Shown here in pieces: positions 10,401-17,188 of a stretch of DNA of 64,000 nt; the stretch's first letter is position 1; every line of letters begins with the position of its first letter. The position numbers and the translations under genes are program-made. This DNA comes from JALZHR01 sp036388475 (GTDB lineage: Bacteria > Acidobacteriota > Blastocatellia > Pyrinomonadales > Pyrinomonadaceae), in contig DASVRT010000016.1 of assembly GCA_036388475.1 (NCBI GenBank), forward strand, positions 6,351 through 70,350, read 5' to 3'. The notes beneath the pieces were generated by a model. That model was given only the letters and a program-made list of their open reading frames with translations. It searched no databases and had not been told where the DNA came from.

Positions 10401-11363
10401 CGTCATTCCAACCGTAAAGGAACCATATGGGGTCAGGTAATAGGCGGCGTTGTCGTCTACCTGATTCACCGGGCGATTGCTGAATACGAAGCGCGATGAG
10501 ATTCCGTCCGGGTCCGAAGCCCCGTCCAGCGGAGATAATATAATTTGGCGACCGATGGACGACGAGAACGCGGTCTTGAGGTCTTTGTCGTTCAGTTTGA
10601 AATATGTGCGCTGCGCGTCGAGGAACAACGCCGGATCGAGGTACGTCGTGACCGAAATCTCCTCGGCTGTCCCGCCGGCAATGAAATTTGGATAGCGCAA
10701 GACTGTCAATCCGCCTCCATTGTTCGGCGGTGCGAAATACATCGGACCGGTTTCAAACGCGGACTGGTCATCCAGACTCAGCGCCAGTTCAGTCACCAAT
10801 GCGCCCGGAGTCGGACCGCTGACCGGAATCTTTAAATCACTCAACGGAATAATTTTACGAGCGCCGGCTCCGCCGGGCGCCGCCATCCACGCTATGCTGT
10901 CAACGTCTCCGGACGAAACCCTGGCAATCTTGAAAGTTGAAGCCGCATCGTCGAACGTCGCGCTGACTAAACCCTGAATCGCCGTCACATTGAGGCTGAT
11001 GTTTCGGAACTGGAAGTTGTTGCCGATCGACAGAGCCTGAGAGTTGCCGCTTCCCGTCACGCTCAGGAAGCCGAGTCCGCCGCCCTGCGCGTCAAAGAAA
11101 CCGAAGCGGCGGTTGCTGCTCGTCATCTGCGACGACAGTTTGGAAATAAATTGGCTCCAACCGCTGCCCCGCTGCGCCGCGGGAAAGAATACATAGTAAC
11201 CCTGATTTGAATTCCACGTGGTGTTCAGAGGTATAGACTGACCGAGAATATTTATCCAATTCTTATTGGGGATAAAACCCCAGACGGCATTATCCGCTTG
11301 AAGGGCAGCATCGAAGTAGATACTTGTGGTTGAACTTGTGCCTGACAGTTTGTTGAGTTGCAT
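1476..11363 (-). CDS. Giant beta-rich protein of unknown function, 3295 aa
   Basis: This single uninterrupted frame is the longest gene of the window. It begins at ATG 11363 behind a purine-rich A/G leader (AAGAAGAAAG). I recognise no family. There is no signal peptide or convincing transmembrane helix, and only about eight cysteines are visible. The composition is Ala/Ser/Thr/Asp/Gly-rich with many predicted beta strands. Residues roughly 900-1530 contain long runs of alternating polar/apolar strands, most extreme at ~1479-1528 (VEASVSVSVKVKIDLG, FSIKVSFSFKASFRFEWKL). This recalls, but does not prove, the hydrophobic-groove beta sheets of AsmA/TamB/VPS13-type proteins or bacterial DUF6603-like giants. 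Two related about 250-residue proteins and a sigma factor lie directly upstream on the same strand, suggesting a functional set. It could be a structural, adhesive or lipid-handling protein; without a leader it would be cytoplasmic or exported by a non-Sec route. Confidence 0.75.
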   Translation of the reverse strand: MQLNKLSGTSSTTSIYFDAALQADNAVWGFIPNKNWINILGQSIPLNTTWNSNQGYYVFFPAAQRGSGWSQFISKLSSQMTSSNRRFGFFDAQGGGLGFLSVTGSGNSQALSIGNNFQFRNISLNVTAIQGLVSATFDDAASTFKIARVSSGDVDSIAWMAAPGGAGARKIIPLSDLKIPVSGPTPGALVTELALSLDDQSAFETGPMYFAPPNNGGGLTVLRYPNFIAGGTAEEISVTTYLDPALFLDAQRTYFKLNDKDLKTAFSSSIGRQIILSPLDGASDPDGISSRFVFSNRPVNQVDDNAAYYLTPYGSFTVGMTGTTDEGELLCAYSATETFTFSRGDTLRFVPGNAAYRVNIPATAENGVVYLTEDATTSWLGLSASTAAQNIYYSQPQGSPIYQNNGQTGDGAANGYTAYQLSFRKIPVYPAQDPAIALETAATPTPLVPMVPYGGISTSDDSAVNEFQLMETKGINPQRRLVLKSLSENKSFAPQVGRTLAEDAGTLVNSMTPLGLIGGFDQNSNVWMNTQFAVSGSKKDKVLRFEDMQDELRSALYQNQIFLVIDQNNSGAQKLFTFGDTDATVELSDWFFDLQLQGQDPDGVPPILLLKFFRDKSIKELVDDQSLWADATTFSSAPSERQAQLQKIIDDAESAGMDSVYANFNTVVNDPAFAGLLAINTALKLDDLPPVIRALLGGMIKEDGTSNLAAFRAHHVGVNISDTGNSETVTLDSSSVFALVDYEDDSTSNTSLSVRTMEPDERMMPAIYGEAAGLDYYGFKVIYLRALFENNALTSFEAEVDLTVNNLFAVAVNLGDSAGNSEADDEDNIIKIKGSYSEHDGAQTYSFVAEKTYEFTYDDNTYLKNIIFEKVQFSATEDTATGNTAGDGADSGATSKISSRFAIWGSMEFNKLEFLDMFSFEKLSFADLGIEMSYLLTTYTGGKPPETSDLALKFAPGNLRFDFGETEQRTDDDSMLALLPFKLQSFLYSENGQSISELDYFEISLETLGITPQSQPPASSTFNFGLIFDLELGSLGALVGDLSAFKFSIFLGWQPPSGSKPNALIFGVQMPEADGKLELNIEGVLKIFIEQFQLKWTQDTEDKLLVLAFYNSYMEVLGTRMPPGNIFFDFALFAPTKGENKIGWLAAFNKEAEEEKALAVSMNSPIDAARQLKGAENGDDGGSKVFDLEYLGVGQRVGPDENPTNFDEFLEYVRTDFWTAVNSGKYGDVYKPDGGWMVVANFVLLDIVGLGFVFYDSTPFYSLKIYITQDALKGLSFEITYTKVNDNVGLFFINFTLPDTLRTFQAGAASITLPALKLSIYTNSDFKIDLGFPANDDWTVCFRVEAFVGPIPVTGSGGFYIAKLSSATDDTFTNKYDMILAAGFGARLGVGKDFTSGPFKAGVSLTFFGIVEGKIGYYAYNGTEDVVKWLTDPKALSLQGQFGVIGELYGTVDFAIIKASVNVQIQASIGIQLLLESGMGGDILLYVEASVSVSVKVKIDLGLFSIKVSFSFKASFRFEWKLLNSNNSNSVERLLYSAEWAALETTLWNPDYPLQNGLTNNLGTWMTPEITSVWSDPSAAGEPWFVVSLTMEYVNDTESVTTPSQFKSFENVAAQTVAWALNASLGLASWSDTVTQEQIDALNQDPDKLVGGLDYTTLIEGLGKMFALSITSVPPDDGKTTNADKETKYATIFPMLPFLGLNTSGRGAELSYVFQNKSNVSEQWTQNELQEYFAQLYTNITSGGDSENLLAADVATIPLIQSVFLDWFQALVRSTVNALLTQMQNDESESGKLSDIYIAAVKSGQIRNVAGQMSQFFRSGLRLPETAGMELPEGSLQPTNPLYALVWQEFPVGNFTDGKQYVINLVGDNNQTWVSVDAKWTLLNSDVTPYEIVGTTIDLPGTPTSIPVLQTGPQAFSLANPITWTPSGGKATTLRPFSKAMSDALKASSPLKVKLLSRETTKAYDLETNPVPSADVRWALSVEMTVRKVPLGGDAYLPNTYALGAADLTVQNAMRDLLAALGGNSSLVKSIKLLYQQSSDTSGLISFPITTNPPSGQLFVLRTNTTTQSVPPPTLMAMAEEETHTTQVGADTGDPYGFLQILEQSSVTNQTGYFLTYETADGKSLPTELFGNQTFAPVTFLFELDVPAASDEFSLERYVNAVVLDNTVEGQLYYAETTEAQNETSYVSTAAGSAGVELTRKEPGETTIPDKLAQLYSLVAYQVPASSGFIASNLSVPSGPQKQDETDTDQQWRLSVPLYKLATENQSSVEQNRYASIGDNYSIQTLVVDAFGNAFGRVQTTVSNQPNLYFDDLIPMGNWTGVRSIFNFQAWSSPTDNTVCNSLTTGSSTVGGTPQANKFSVYLCPSKDALPAPGSQSADATASLYRTIIDQLTPDDVLLFVTTNLNSTNSDIDLSADQKKAVLDMLGSIGNYLEDGTGTLSGVTLTVTVPGSSDALALVFEIQADFGIRRTKNVSPEVADYPNAFRATTNVPPQSDVDLNDLAADFSTAFAAFGLATGPADATDVSVGMPMLEDASDNAASTSQPKGLWAVSKKVTDLTLSSTVRYYLAPKPLDTSLRSGTVSMPNDLTALSGLPDKRTFNDVDLDDIARTAFAAVDAALGAESASNMFQKSQDLYSQVAYAREDIADRYADNEVTWLLQDSAYMGDASDLCQGQDQMAQQMRAALSSAYAVNTIVQTKVAFNQPLPSNMGNRLQLFGQMQRPTDGTVSEDAGGFGLGTARVDVPSGNGGQATTTTFLYGVTDQKIENNRYQEFPLEWAVSHLQVFLEDRVIDYCEHGEAAPPSIWLQLINSFPSPPKMGDTIIPLAYREYPTPPTMIVQTAKRDTDDTGTTLADQTRWIYTSTYQARLSAADEITLQLIYNTGGSTESVDMFKTGEEDAEKTYTLFEALTRFQSGYQILQPQMSPITKDTPIDVLTAFATLVTQLANNSDWMPKSEMLTGSGAPVFTLEQDIVTDRKNDDSDERLITLTPDPLALPPNPWVGDKCITALDPATMKPYPDEQESCSTPGQKIVTHAYTPVPPPTSNFVTHQVKVKGLTTLLYENGNSGIGVRRNASLYPDDTVLSNTEFIYQTPIVALTNPLTPFVDNPTPVAIYPAVVNQTNLDLGDYVRLTLEAMMGLTETNAELLTQSEGTTDLANRRLKIDARYGFPIGSPSGSSLETDYFLPLYPAILVRSFDLPVDGLQEELTKWVGKSGDSGTSGIKPYSAVLADWLQNSDLALGQPTSPDAPPKGAILVLDVTLYSQLNSGTNQLPLLRLSDLRLDLSVVAAPGSSV

Positions 11364-11494
11364 AATAATATTCTTTCTTCTTTAAATTGTTTTTTCAGTT
11401 CATAGCCAAGCGGCGACGGGTTGCGCCTGCCGTCTCGCTCGCGTAGCGAAGCTGCTGTTCATTACCTGATATATTTGCCGGTTATCTTCGACAT

Positions 11495-12256
11495 TCAAAT
11501 ATCGTCCGATAAACTCAAGGGCATCTCGTCGTTCAACGAAAGTAGTTGAAGGGCAATCTGGGCGTTTTGGGAGTTTTGTTTGTTGTCCGCGTTCATCCAC
11601 ACCCAGGTTTCTCCGTTTCCCTGAATATTGGCGTCGTAACTTTGATAAGTGTTCTGGTCGATTACGACTGTCCCGGCTGCATTGGCTGTCGGACCAAATA
11701 TACTTACCTGCCCATCCGCTATTCCGGAGCCCAGGTTTACCACGATGACCGTTGCGGCGCTCTGGAGTATCTGCAAACAAATGAACTGGGTAAATTGGTT
11801 CTGAATCTTGACGCTCCTCCATCCGGAGTAGGATTGCGTGTAATAGCGATCATATTTGGCGAAGGACTGGAATTGACCGTCGCCCGGAAGCACGGCATTA
11901 TTCAGTCCCTCCGTATTCAGGGGCATCGAAACGCTGACAATGAACGCCGTGACGCCGGCTGTCGTGCCCGCGCTTAAAGAGATGGAAACGAAATCGGTAT
12001 CGGCGCCCGAGACGAATACGAAATTCGCCGGAGCGCCGTCGCTCGTGCTGCCGCGCACAGTCACCTTCGATGGCGGAACATCATTGCTCCAAACCACCGT
12101 CACCACCGCATCCACGTCAATCTGCGAGGTATTGTAGAGCAAGAGCGCATAAAGCTGATCTTTTACTAAATTCTCGCACTTCGCGGTTTGCCCGGCGGAT
12201 AAGACTATTAACCTTCCATCATCCCAGTTGACTGGCTCTGTAGCGGACAAGCTCAT
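11495..12256 (-). CDS. Beta-rich protein of unknown function, paralogue A (253 aa)
   Basis: I do not recognise the family. The protein is clearly homologous over its whole length to the 243-residue product immediately upstream. Shared blocks include the N-terminal W-x-G-x-x-I-x-L-x-AGQTA, the segment LYALLLYN, VVWSN...PP..VTV, FVSG-D, the central VSMP, a Y-x-RYY motif, TQF, GPTA, and the C-terminal QGNG-x-W-VW-NAD. No signal peptide or membrane helix is present and almost no cysteine. Two beta-sandwich-like halves seem likely. The gap to the giant gene is 131 bp and to the paralogue 71 bp, so the three probably share a transcript. The ATG at 12256 lacks a strong ribosome site. Confidence 0.75.
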   Translation of the reverse strand: MSLSATEPVNWDDGRLIVLSAGQTAKCENLVKDQLYALLLYNTSQIDVDAVVTVVWSNDVPPSKVTVRGSTSDGAPANFVFVSGADTDFVSISLSAGTTAGVTAFIVSVSMPLNTEGLNNAVLPGDGQFQSFAKYDRYYTQSYSGWRSVKIQNQFTQFICLQILQSAATVIVVNLGSGIADGQVSIFGPTANAAGTVVIDQNTYQSYDANIQGNGETWVWMNADNKQNSQNAQIALQLLSLNDEMPLSLSDDI

Positions 12257-12327
12257 AATTGGGCGGTCTTTTATTTACAGCAGTACTCGACCGCCCAGGT
12301 AGTCATACCTTTGTTTCGGCAGTCGCT

Positions 12328-13059
12328 CTAGCTGAGTGACTGAAGTGAAATCGTCGCTTGCGATGAATCCTGTTCGCTGTCTGCATTCAGCCAGACCCAT
12401 TGCTGTCCGTTACCCTGAAAGTTTCCCGTGATGCTCTGGATTTGCACCGCGTTGATGGAAACGACACCGGAAGAAGCCGTCGGACCCATTTTCACTACCT
12501 GCCCGCTCAAAAGCCCGTTTGAAGATTCGTTAACGACGTAGACAACCGCCTTCGATTCAGTAAATTGAACCGATATAAACTGCGTGATTGTACTGACAAT
12601 CGTAAGCGCCTGCCAGCTCGACGGCGGCACGGCATAGTATCGACCGTACTTGTTAAACGGGTTCACGCTTCCGTCGTTCGGCAAGGGCGAGTTGTAAGCC
12701 ATACCCGTCGTATCAATCGGCATGCTGACGCTTCCGAGCCAGAGGTCAATCTGGGCGATGCCGGCGTTAGTTCCGAGCGAAACGCTGACGGTCTGGGTAT
12801 CGGAGCCGGATACAAAAGCGAGCGAGGCAAGTCCGGCGTTGGCGGTTGTTCCGGGCACCGTCACGCTGACCGGCGGCTGGCTGTTGCTCCAAACGATATT
12901 AACGGTGCCGTTTGTATCGTTCTGCGTCGAGTTATACATAAAAATCGCGTAAAGCTGACCGGGATTCAGGGTCGTGCAGGTCGCCGTCTGTCCGGCTTGA
13001 AGGGTGATTCTCTGACCACCATTCCAATTCATTGCGCCTTCGGCAATCGAAGTTAACAT
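12328..13059 (-). CDS. Beta-rich protein of unknown function, paralogue B (243 aa)
   Basis: This is a tandem paralogue of the 253-residue protein downstream, about 40% identical by eye, with the same block order and the same end (QGNG-x-x-WVWLNAD). Serine, threonine, glutamine and asparagine are abundant. There is no leader peptide. The start at ATG 13059 has a clean AGGAG ribosome site 8-9 bases upstream, better than that of its paralogue, so it may be the more highly translated copy. The neighbouring sigma factor upstream and giant protein downstream suggest a regulated set. Possible roles include a subunit or accessory of an assembly made with the giant protein; nothing in the sequence decides this. 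Confidence 0.75.
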   Translation of the reverse strand: MLTSIAEGAMNWNGGQRITLQAGQTATCTTLNPGQLYAIFMYNSTQNDTNGTVNIVWSNSQPPVSVTVPGTTANAGLASLAFVSGSDTQTVSVSLGTNAGIAQIDLWLGSVSMPIDTTGMAYNSPLPNDGSVNPFNKYGRYYAVPPSSWQALTIVSTITQFISVQFTESKAVVYVVNESSNGLLSGQVVKMGPTASSGVVSINAVQIQSITGNFQGNGQQWVWLNADSEQDSSQATISLQSLS

Positions 13060-13381
13060 AATTATATTCTCCTAGTTTGTTTAATTATCGGTAGTGAACT
13101 GAAAGTAATATCAGCAGACGGATTTTGCCCGGTCGGAGATATCATCGGCAGCGGCGCGGCTAATCGACGGGTTTGGGTGTCGGGAGTTTTTCCTAATCCT
13201 GAAGAGACTTAGGACGTATTTGACCATATTCCGCATGAGCAATCGCAAAGCTATTAACAGAAAGTTCCAAAGGAACAAAACCTATCAAAGCACTACTTTC
13301 AGCATATGTTCCAACTACTCTAATCCTAATTGCAGCGACTGCGTCATTTTATAACCAGCCGTCAAAAAAAAATTTCGTGCT
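13060..13381. other. Spacer after the sigma gene, holding a 51-codon coding-like relic
   Basis: This 322-bp stretch lies between the sigma-factor gene and paralogue B. On the minus strand, 13345-13193 is an open frame of 51 codons with a protein-like composition (begins NDAVAAIRIRVVGTY, ends IRPKSLQD) but no usable start codon. It is in the same frame as the sigma gene, separated from it by TGA and then TAA. An ATG overlapping the sigma stop codon (ATGA) runs after five codons into nine T residues and then a stop. This could be a small coupled gene broken by a homopolymer change, or chance. The promoter for paralogue B should lie in 13060-13190. Confidence 0.4.
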
Positions 13382-13954
13382 TCATAAAAGGGCGCGCAAA
13401 TGCAGCAGCGCAGCCCGCTTGCGTTTGTTGACGGCTGGCTGGCTGATTTGCATCTCGGCGGCAATGTCGGTTTCCGTGCGTTGCTGCAAGAAAATTTGGT
13501 CGATGAGCCAACGCTCCGCTCCGGAGAGATATTCAAGCGCGCGGTCGAGACACTCGAAAGCCGATTGGGAAGAGCGCGTAGTCGGGTCTGCGTCTATAAG
13601 TTTCTCGATTATTTCCGTGTCCGACAACACCATTCCCAGCGCAAATCGCCACTCCTGGCGATAGCGCGTAAGCGTCCGCGCCTGGATGCGGGAACTGACG
13701 AACTCGGCAAGCGAAACGCCGCGCGACGGGTCGAAGTCCTGCTTAGCCTGCCACGCCGACGATATTGCTATCGCCAGAAACTCGTCGCACCAATCGCTGA
13801 AAGACCAGTTCGGCGGTTTGCGCCAGAAGCGGATGCGGTTAGAACCGTACCTGAAACCATCGGCTACATCTTTCCCCATCGTTGCTATAATTTCATCCAA
13901 ATTAGACTGCCCGGAAATAATAAGACTGCTATTAGCAGGCTTTTCATCAGTCAT
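13382..13954 (-). CDS. ECF-like sigma-70 family RNA polymerase sigma factor
   Basis: This 190-residue protein is of ECF-sigma size. Residues ~45-115 contain a region-2-like helical segment (FLAIAISSAWQAKQDFDPSRG, then SSRIQARTLTRYRQEWRF), which in the family contacts core polymerase and the -10 element. Residues ~140-190 form a typical region-4 helix-turn-helix (ERWLIDQIFLQQRTETDIAAE, then ISQPAVNKRKRAALLHLR), which reads the -35 element. The start at ATG 13954 has an AAAGAGG ribosome site. It is the first gene of the minus-strand cluster with the two paralogous beta proteins and the giant protein, and may direct their transcription. No anti-sigma gene is recognisable beside it, so control would have to be by another route. 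Confidence 0.75.
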   Translation of the reverse strand: MTDEKPANSSLIISGQSNLDEIIATMGKDVADGFRYGSNRIRFWRKPPNWSFSDWCDEFLAIAISSAWQAKQDFDPSRGVSLAEFVSSRIQARTLTRYRQEWRFALGMVLSDTEIIEKLIDADPTTRSSQSAFECLDRALEYLSGAERWLIDQIFLQQRTETDIAAEMQISQPAVNKRKRAALLHLRALL

Positions 13955-14751
13955 AGAACCTCTTTAAGGTGTTACCTTGCAAAGCAAGGAATCATTACGA
14001 TTATTAATTGTGAAATGCAGTCTCGCGTGCACCGTTTCACCGGATTCCTTTCTCAAGCCGTATTCTATGACCTGTCTGAGGAGTAATCATCTGATACGTC
14101 TTCCAGGAGTGAGAAAGCATTGCGCTTATCGAAAGGCTATGAGAATCCCCGCCCCATAATTTTGGGTGAATCGCTTTGAAACGGTCGAGCGCTCCGTTTC
14201 CGGGTGTAGTTCCCCTGAACTGATTTTTTGCCTGATTTCATTGACATTGTCTTGCGCAGTAGCTGCGTTTCCCTTTTATGCTCTTTAAATTTTGGCGTTG
14301 GTGATTCAGACAACTCTGCCAAGGTTCAGCGGCTTCGGGCTGAGCTATGAGCAAAGGTTGTGCCGGAATAATTTAATATGTCGAGCCCGTGGGGTAATCG
14401 GAAAGCAGGCTGATATATTTTCTTTTAATAATTGCCCGGCTGCGGGGCAGAAACTCTCCGCCCCGCGAATTTATTCAAGTGCTGCTCCGATAATTTTTTA
14501 GTGCCGTTAATACTTGAATATTTTCAATAATTGGGAATTGCTTTACTGCGGCAAAATACCCAGGGACGAGGCATTTTGGTGTAGCTGTTTGCCTCACATG
14601 AAATTTTATCGCCAACGATAAAAACAAACTTTCCTGTTTATCTGCTGATTTTAAGCCGTATTAGATACTTTTAATAATTTTCGGCTAAAGGAATAATATT
14701 TGCTGACTGAGACTTTTCGTTTAGATTCTTTGTCACGCCGGATTAAGCCTA
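13955..14751. other. Divergent intergenic region of about 800 bp
   Basis: This is spacer between the sigma gene (minus) and the first signalling gene (plus), so it must hold both promoters. A perfect dyad at 13975-13989 is listed separately. A second hairpin, GCGGGGC (14442-14448) / GCCCCGC (14460-14466) with an 11-nt loop, could belong to a small RNA or be chance. A minus-strand TTG-started frame at 14137-14322 would encode a basic 61-residue peptide, which I do not regard as a supported gene. Nothing else stands out. Confidence 0.5.
13975..13989. promoter_or_regulatory. Perfect dyad CCTTGC-AAA-GCAAGG upstream of the sigma gene
   Basis: A 6-bp perfect inverted repeat with a 3-nt spacer begins 21 bp upstream of the sigma-factor ATG, in the untranslated leader. 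It could be an operator or a leader hairpin controlling the sigma gene. The assignment rests only on symmetry and position. Confidence 0.35.
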
Positions 14752-16095
14752 ATGTCCACCAACCTGCACTTACCAATTCATCAGCCGCAAAGTATTTCAT
14801 CCAAAGAATTCACATTTTCTTCGGATGAAGAAAGAGAACGTGTTCTTATTGTCGATGATTCGAGCACGGTAAGAAAAATTTTTGCCAAGGCTCTTTCGAT
14901 TCGCTATACCTGTTTTGAAGCCTCGACCGTTAGCGAGGCATTCGCAAAACTGGCTGAAATAGAATTCGCCCTGGTTATTACTGACGTTCTGATGCCGGGT
15001 TTGTCCGGCGTTGAATTGCTGCGCAAAATAATCGAAACGTATCCCGATACCGCCGTGATTATGGTTTCCGGAGTTAATCAGCCGCAGCGCGCGCTCGACG
15101 CCGTCAGGCTCGGTGCATTCGACTATTTGTTTAAGCCGTGTGATTTGAGCGTCCTTGAATTAACCGTGGAGCGCGCGCTGGAAAGACGCAATCTGCTGCT
15201 CAATGCGCGTCAGTATAAGCGTGATTTGGAGCTTCGTAATAACGAATTAGTCCGCGGCAAAGCAGAGCTTCAGCGTCTCCAGGCACAGATTGTTCACAGC
15301 GAGAAAATGGCTTCTCTCGGTCAGCTCGCCGCCGGAATCGCTCACGAGCTTAACAATCCGGTCGGCTTCGTCTATAGCAACCTGGACATTCTGAATCAAT
15401 GCGTCGGCGATTTAATAAAACTGCTCAATTATTACGACCAGGCAGACTTACCGGACGAAATAGCTTCCAATGCGGCGACGATTAAAGAGCAGATTGATTA
15501 CGAAGCCGCGCTTGAAGATTTAAGCTCGATTATCTGCGATTGCCGCGACGGAGCCGAGCGCATCCGCGACATCGTCCAGAATCTTCGCACCTTTTCAAGG
15601 CTCGATGAAGCGGAGTTTAAAAAAACCGATATTCACGAAGGCATCGATTCGACTATCCGCCTGCTCTCGCGTTATTTCAGCGCTGACAATATTATGCTCG
15701 TCCGCGATTACGGCAAACTTCCGCCGATAGACGCTTTTTCCGGGCAACTCAATCAGGTGTGGATGAATTTGCTGGCTAACGGCGCGCAGGCAGTCGGCAC
15801 AGGCGGCGGTGAAGTGCGCATAACCACGCGCGCGATTGAGGAATCCGTGATTGTTGCTATCAGCGATACGGGCGGCGGCATTGCTCCTGAGCATCTCAAT
15901 CGCATCTTTGACCCGTTTTTCACTACCAAACCAGTCGGCGAAGGCACCGGCTTAGGGCTTTCCATATCCTTCAGCATTGTCGAGCGTCACGGCGGGAAAA
16001 TCGCAGTGAAAACCGTTCTTAATGAAGGAACGACTTTCACCGTGATGCTTCCCGTTAATATTAAAATGCCGTCTTCACGCGCGGCTGAATCGTAA
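14752..16095 (+). CDS. Receiver-histidine kinase (REC-HisKA-HATPase)
   Basis: This 447-residue cytoplasmic kinase has an N-terminal receiver and no membrane segments. The receiver (residues ~29-150) has the acid pair DD35-36, phospho-acceptor Asp78 (VITDVLMPG) and the lysine in LFKPCD. A coiled coil (~150-185) leads to the HisKA box with phospho-His198 (AAGIAHELNNPVG). The ATPase domain follows, with the N box in the segment QVWMNLLANGAQAV, then DTGGGIAPEH, FDPFFTTKPVGEGTGLGLS. Such proteins take phosphate on the receiver from another kinase and modulate their own output. It is the first of three co-directional signalling genes (gaps of 43 and 21 bp), probably one operon. Confidence 0.9.
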   Translation: MSTNLHLPIHQPQSISSKEFTFSSDEERERVLIVDDSSTVRKIFAKALSIRYTCFEASTVSEAFAKLAEIEFALVITDVLMPGLSGVELLRKIIETYPDTAVIMVSGVNQPQRALDAVRLGAFDYLFKPCDLSVLELTVERALERRNLLLNARQYKRDLELRNNELVRGKAELQRLQAQIVHSEKMASLGQLAAGIAHELNNPVGFVYSNLDILNQCVGDLIKLLNYYDQADLPDEIASNAATIKEQIDYEAALEDLSSIICDCRDGAERIRDIVQNLRTFSRLDEAEFKKTDIHEGIDSTIRLLSRYFSADNIMLVRDYGKLPPIDAFSGQLNQVWMNLLANGAQAVGTGGGEVRITTRAIEESVIVAISDTGGGIAPEHLNRIFDPFFTTKPVGEGTGLGLSISFSIVERHGGKIAVKTVLNEGTTFTVMLPVNIKMPSSRAAES

Positions 16096-16138
16096 TCTGC
16101 ACAAATCAGGATATTAAAAGATAAAGGGCAATAAATTT

Positions 16139-17167
16139 ATGAGCTACAAAATTCTTATTGTTGATGATGAAGCGGCTAATTTAAGAGTGCTTGAACGCCT
16201 TTTTCGCCGTCAATACGAAGTCGTTACCGCGGCGTCGGGCGCGGAAGCGCTCGAACTGCTCAGGCTGCACGATGTGGCGCTGATTATCTCCGACCAGCGC
16301 ATGCCCGGTATGACCGGCATCGAGTTTCTCAAACGCGCCGCCGAAATGCGCCCGCACACCGTGCGAATTATTCTCACCGGCTACACTGATGTCAATGCGC
16401 TGGTCGAAGCGATTAATTCGGGCGTTGTTTACAAATACGCGACCAAACCATGGGTCAACGAAGATCTGCAACAAAACGTTGTCCGCGCCTTGCAGCATTA
16501 CGAAACGATTAAAAATCAATACGAACTCAGACGGCAAAACGAAAGGTTAGAAGCGCGGTTGAAAGCCACGCGCGAGAGTTTTGTCAGGGTTGTCGGCGAT
16601 ATGCTCGACCTGAAAGACCCGCACGCTCAGGGACACGCGCGCCGGACGAGAAGTTATGCCGCGGCGATTGGCGAAGGCTTTAATCTTGAATCCGAAGAAC
16701 TGGAACAGCTTTCGCTTGCCGCCTTTCTGCACGAAGCCGCCAACATCAACATCCCAAGCGATATTTTATATAAAACGACTGCGCTGACTCTGGAAGAAAG
16801 GCGAACGGTCGAACAAAATTTTGAGCGCGGGCTACAGCTTCTGGCGGGCGTGCCGGATTTGGAAGAAGTCGCTTCGGTTATCCGTTATTATCATGAACAA
16901 TGGGACGGAAGCGGTTATCCGGAAGCTCTTATTGGCGAGCAGATTCCCCTTCACGCGCGCATTATCGCCGTCGCTGACGCTTATGACGAGATGACGACGC
17001 GGCATCCTTTAAAACCCAATTGGATGCACAACGAAGCAATTAAACGCCTCCAGGCGGATGCCGGAAAGAAATTCGACCCGGAAGTAATTAAAGTTTTCTG
17101 TCAGTTGAAATCGGTGACTCAGGTTAATAATATGGTAGTTGACGAAGAGATTGATTTGCTTAATTGA
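16139..17167 (+). CDS. Response regulator with a degenerate HD-GYP-like domain
   Basis: The 342-residue protein has an RpfG-like layout. The N-terminal receiver (residues 1-120) has DD9-10, phospho-acceptor Asp52 (IISDQRMPG) and Lys in YATKPW. A coiled coil (~125-150) links it to an HD-GYP-like domain. In active c-di-GMP phosphodiesterases this domain carries HD and GYP signatures. Here the HD pair is His198-Glu199 (FLHEAANINIPSDIL), the usual following G-K is absent, and GYP is kept at 259-261 (QWDGSGYP). The metal ligands look impaired, so it may bind rather than hydrolyse a cyclic dinucleotide, or act as a protein-interaction output. It sits between two kinases in one operon. Confidence 0.85.
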   Translation: MSYKILIVDDEAANLRVLERLFRRQYEVVTAASGAEALELLRLHDVALIISDQRMPGMTGIEFLKRAAEMRPHTVRIILTGYTDVNALVEAINSGVVYKYATKPWVNEDLQQNVVRALQHYETIKNQYELRRQNERLEARLKATRESFVRVVGDMLDLKDPHAQGHARRTRSYAAAIGEGFNLESEELEQLSLAAFLHEAANINIPSDILYKTTALTLEERRTVEQNFERGLQLLAGVPDLEEVASVIRYYHEQWDGSGYPEALIGEQIPLHARIIAVADAYDEMTTRHPLKPNWMHNEAIKRLQADAGKKFDPEVIKVFCQLKSVTQVNNMVVDEEIDLLN

Positions 17168-17188
17168 CTTCAACTTAATAATAAGTAA

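Noticed and set aside
14137..14322. Small basic 61-residue minus-strand protein upstream of the sigma gene
   Set aside because: TTG start without ribosome site, and composition not convincingly protein-like; left as spacer.
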